NCBI GenBank assembly: GCA_002494215.1
Contig: DLBF01000094.1
Coordinates: 1-7,626 of the forward strand
Origin: Prevotellaceae bacterium UBA7028
GTDB lineage: Bacteria; Bacteroidota; Bacteroidia; Bacteroidales; Bacteroidaceae
Length of the DNA: 7,626 bases
Direction of reading: 5' to 3'
In this document: positions 6,543-7,626 of the stretch, piece by piece
Position numbering within the stretch: the first letter of the stretch is position 1
Layout of the letters: each line of letters opens with the position of its first letter
Notes under the pieces: model-generated
What the model saw: the letters and a program-made list of their open reading frames with translations, nothing else
Told to the model about the DNA's origin: nothing
The model's database searches: none
Made by a program: the position numbers and the translations under genes

Positions 6543-6577
6543 TCTTTTTACCTTTAGTTTAACTTAAATTTCGGGCG

Positions 6578-6609
6578 CAAAGGTAACACAAGAATCTGAA
6601 GTGTGCAAA
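6578..6609 (-). promoter_or_regulatory. Predicted promoter of the FadL-like gene
   Basis: On the minus strand TTTG at 6609-6606 is followed after 20 nt by TACCTTTG at 6585-6578, matching both elements of the Bacteroidetes consensus. The expected start near 6572 leaves a leader of about 30 nt before the ATG at 6542. Confidence 0.75.
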
Positions 6610-6631
6610 TTTTTGAAGAAAAAATGCACAC
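6601..6631. promoter_or_regulatory. Inverted repeat over the -33 element, possible operator
   Basis: GTGTGCA at 6601-6607 is an exact inverted match of TGCACAC at 6625-6631, with a third half-site TTTGTGCA at 6642-6649. The first half overlaps the -33 TTTG of the FadL-like promoter, where a bound regulator would block or recruit polymerase. The right half also belongs to the terminator-like hairpin of the neighbouring gene, which is a competing explanation. Confidence 0.35.
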
Positions 6632-6649
6632 AAAAATGAAATTTGTGCA
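6619..6649 (-). terminator. Probable terminator after the 5-formyltetrahydrofolate cyclo-ligase gene
   Basis: On the minus strand TGCACAAA (6649-6642) can pair with TTTGTGTGCA (ending at 6625) if two bases bulge out, and six U follow (6624-6619). It begins about 28 nt after the TAA of the gene. The bulge and A/U content make it weaker than the other terminators here. Confidence 0.4.
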
Positions 6650-6676
6650 AGAAAGGCGATTTTAAGCTAACATTTT

Positions 6677-7219
6677 TTAACCACAAACAACCTCGTTCAT
6701 GGCTACATCATGCTCTTCTGCCGGCACATCGGTCAGGAACTGGAAGGGGAAGCACACGCCAATCTTATAGGCCTGAGGCAACTGGGGCAGCAGGCGGTCG
6801 TAATAGCCCTTACCCCTACCCAACCGGTGGCCGCTGGCACTAAAGGCCATACCTGGCACAATGGCCATCTGTATCTGTTCGTACTCCTCTGGCGGGAAAA
6901 TCGGACCTACAGGTTCCATAATATTATACGCGCCCGCGCGTAAGGACTCCTCGCCCTCATAAAATCGCAACTCCAATTCCTGCCCTACCACCACTGGCAA
7001 CAACACACGATGCCCAGCCTGATAAGCCGCCTGAATAAGGGGACGCACATCCACCTCGTCCGATAAGGGGTAATAAAGCAATACGGTTTCACAAAGTCGC
7101 CACTGCCCGTCGTGCATAATACTGTTGCAGACGGCCTCTGACATAGACGCCAGTTGCTCAGGGGTATGCAGGCTCTTCTGCTGACGTATAAAAGCGCGGA
7201 TATCGTCCTTCTCTTCCAT
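6677..7219 (-). CDS. fau: 5-formyltetrahydrofolate cyclo-ligase (5,10-methenyltetrahydrofolate synthetase)
   Basis: The product has 180 residues, typical of this small cytoplasmic family. The enzyme uses ATP to convert 5-formyl-THF to 5,10-methenyl-THF, returning the stored folate to one-carbon metabolism. Visible signatures are the basic N-terminal helix with IRQQK (11-15), YYPLSDEVDVRPLI (49-62), VPGMAFSASGHRLG (121-134), and the nucleotide-binding motif GRGKGYYDRLL (134-144). The conserved end is PAEEHDVAMNEVV (166-178). The frame stays open upstream to a TTG at 7240, but those extra residues are encoded by a GC-rich hairpin and the family begins near the ATG at 7219, so ATG is chosen. The upstream gene ends 59 bp away with the hairpin between, so independent transcription is plausible, although no full promoter is visible (TACCTTTT near 7264-7257 is a weak -7). 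Confidence 0.93.
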   Translation of the reverse strand: MEEKDDIRAFIRQQKSLHTPEQLASMSEAVCNSIMHDGQWRLCETVLLYYPLSDEVDVRPLIQAAYQAGHRVLLPVVVGQELELRFYEGEESLRAGAYNIMEPVGPIFPPEEYEQIQMAIVPGMAFSASGHRLGRGKGYYDRLLPQLPQAYKIGVCFPFQFLTDVPAEEHDVAMNEVVCG

Positions 7220-7221
7220 AT

Positions 7222-7251
7222 AAAAAGCCCCTCCCGCCAAGGGGAGGGGTT
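7222..7251 (-). terminator. GC-rich hairpin with U-tract directly before the cyclo-ligase start codon
   Basis: CCCCTCCC (7228-7235) pairs perfectly with GGGAGGGG (7242-7249) around a 6-nt loop, with two more weak pairs at the base (G-U and A-U). On the minus strand five U follow (7226-7222), then the ATG at 7219. It probably ends transcripts of the Gfo/Idh/MocA-like gene. Its sequence also resembles the CCCTCCC-type extragenic palindromes found in many Bacteroidetes genomes (recalled, not searched). Confidence 0.7.
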
Positions 7252-7278
7252 AAAAATAAAAGGTAATAAGATGTAAAT

Positions 7279-7626
7279 TTATTTCTTAGCTTTAGCCTTA
7301 GCTTTCTGCTTATCCTTATCGTACTTCTCCCACAGCTTCTTCTTGATTGTGAGTTCTTTCTGATTCTCTGTACTGGCCTTGGCAAGTGCCTCGGCAGCAG
7401 CCTCATCAGCAGGAGAAGCATAAGCATGACGGTAGCCCTTTTTCACGTTCCAGTAGCCACGTGTAAAATCAGGGAATTCAACAGATGCGCAGTTGTGGTC
7501 CATACTGATAGCGCCCAGCTCTGCCAGACAGCACCACTCTGCCAAGTCGTAAACATCCATGTCGAGGGGCAGACCATTCTGGAGGCAGTAAACCATACGG
7601 GCATCCATGATGAAGTCCATGCCGCC
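7279..7626 (-). CDS. Gfo/Idh/MocA-family protein (GH109-like), C-terminal 115 residues, partial
   Basis: The frame is open to the right window edge, so the N-terminal NAD-binding Rossmann domain is not visible. The fragment begins GGMDFIMDARMVYCLQNGLPLDMDVYDLAEWC (split here as GGMDFIMDARMVYC and LPLDMDVYDLAEWC) and continues to SVEFPDFTRGYW. These are the closing motifs of the Bacteroidetes secreted Gfo/Idh/MocA proteins related to GH109 alpha-N-acetylgalactosaminidases, which use bound NAD in hydrolysis. About 55 residues follow the FTRG motif, ending in a lysine-rich tail (KDKQKAKAKAKK) that the family does not require as far as I recall. Whether this member is a glycosidase or an oxidoreductase cannot be told from the fragment. 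An internal ATG at 7620 is not the true start, because the conserved GG precedes it. Confidence 0.85.
   Translation of the reverse strand, partial: GGMDFIMDARMVYCLQNGLPLDMDVYDLAEWCCLAELGAISMDHNCASVEFPDFTRGYWNVKKGYRHAYASPADEAAAEALAKASTENQKELTIKKKLWEKYDKDKQKAKAKAKK

Noticed and set aside
7220..7240. TTG start adding seven residues to the cyclo-ligase
   Set aside because: The added residues come from the terminator hairpin, and the family begins close to the ATG at 7219.

Overview
The window looks like chromosomal DNA of a Bacteroidales bacterium, most likely Prevotella or Segatella-like. The grounds are the protein families present and repeated matches to the Bacteroidetes promoter form TTTG-N19/20-TAnnTTTG. 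Genus is inferred from memory of similar sequences, not from a search. Every gene I can support lies on the minus strand, so the window is read from right to left.

From right to left in transcription order: the C-terminal end of a Gfo/Idh/MocA-family protein (GH109-like, cut by the window edge); a GC-rich terminator-like hairpin; a 5-formyltetrahydrofolate cyclo-ligase; a monocistronic FadL/OmpP1-type outer-membrane beta-barrel with a well-formed promoter and a clear terminator; a 0.7 kb non-coding stretch; a two-gene unit made of a YghZ-type aldo/keto reductase and a secreted glutaminase-A-like protein; and the N-terminal 235 residues of the carbamoyl-phosphate synthase large subunit (carB, cut by the left edge).

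Two non-coding stretches deserve most attention. (1) The carB leader has a good promoter, then a 15-codon reading frame (three Arg codons, two Lys codons) that ends 4 nt before a strong intrinsic terminator, with carB starting 37 nt beyond the U-tract. This is the layout of a leader-peptide transcription attenuator, and carbamoyl phosphate is a precursor of both arginine and pyrimidines. (2) The 4390-5105 gap contains a nested, nearly symmetric inverted-repeat element: arrays of TATTCAGT units in opposite orientation around a perfect 20-bp-arm AT-rich palindrome. Next to it is a run of degenerate A/T-block repeats. Both look like non-coding repetitive or mobile-derived DNA.

The genes are mostly ordinary core or envelope functions (nucleotide/arginine precursor synthesis, folate C1 salvage, hydrophobic-compound uptake, reductive aldehyde metabolism, secreted hydrolase). 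I see no CRISPR array, transposase, tRNA or rRNA, and no defence-type gene cluster. The only functional link between neighbours that I would argue for is co-transcription of the reductase with the glutaminase-A-like gene.
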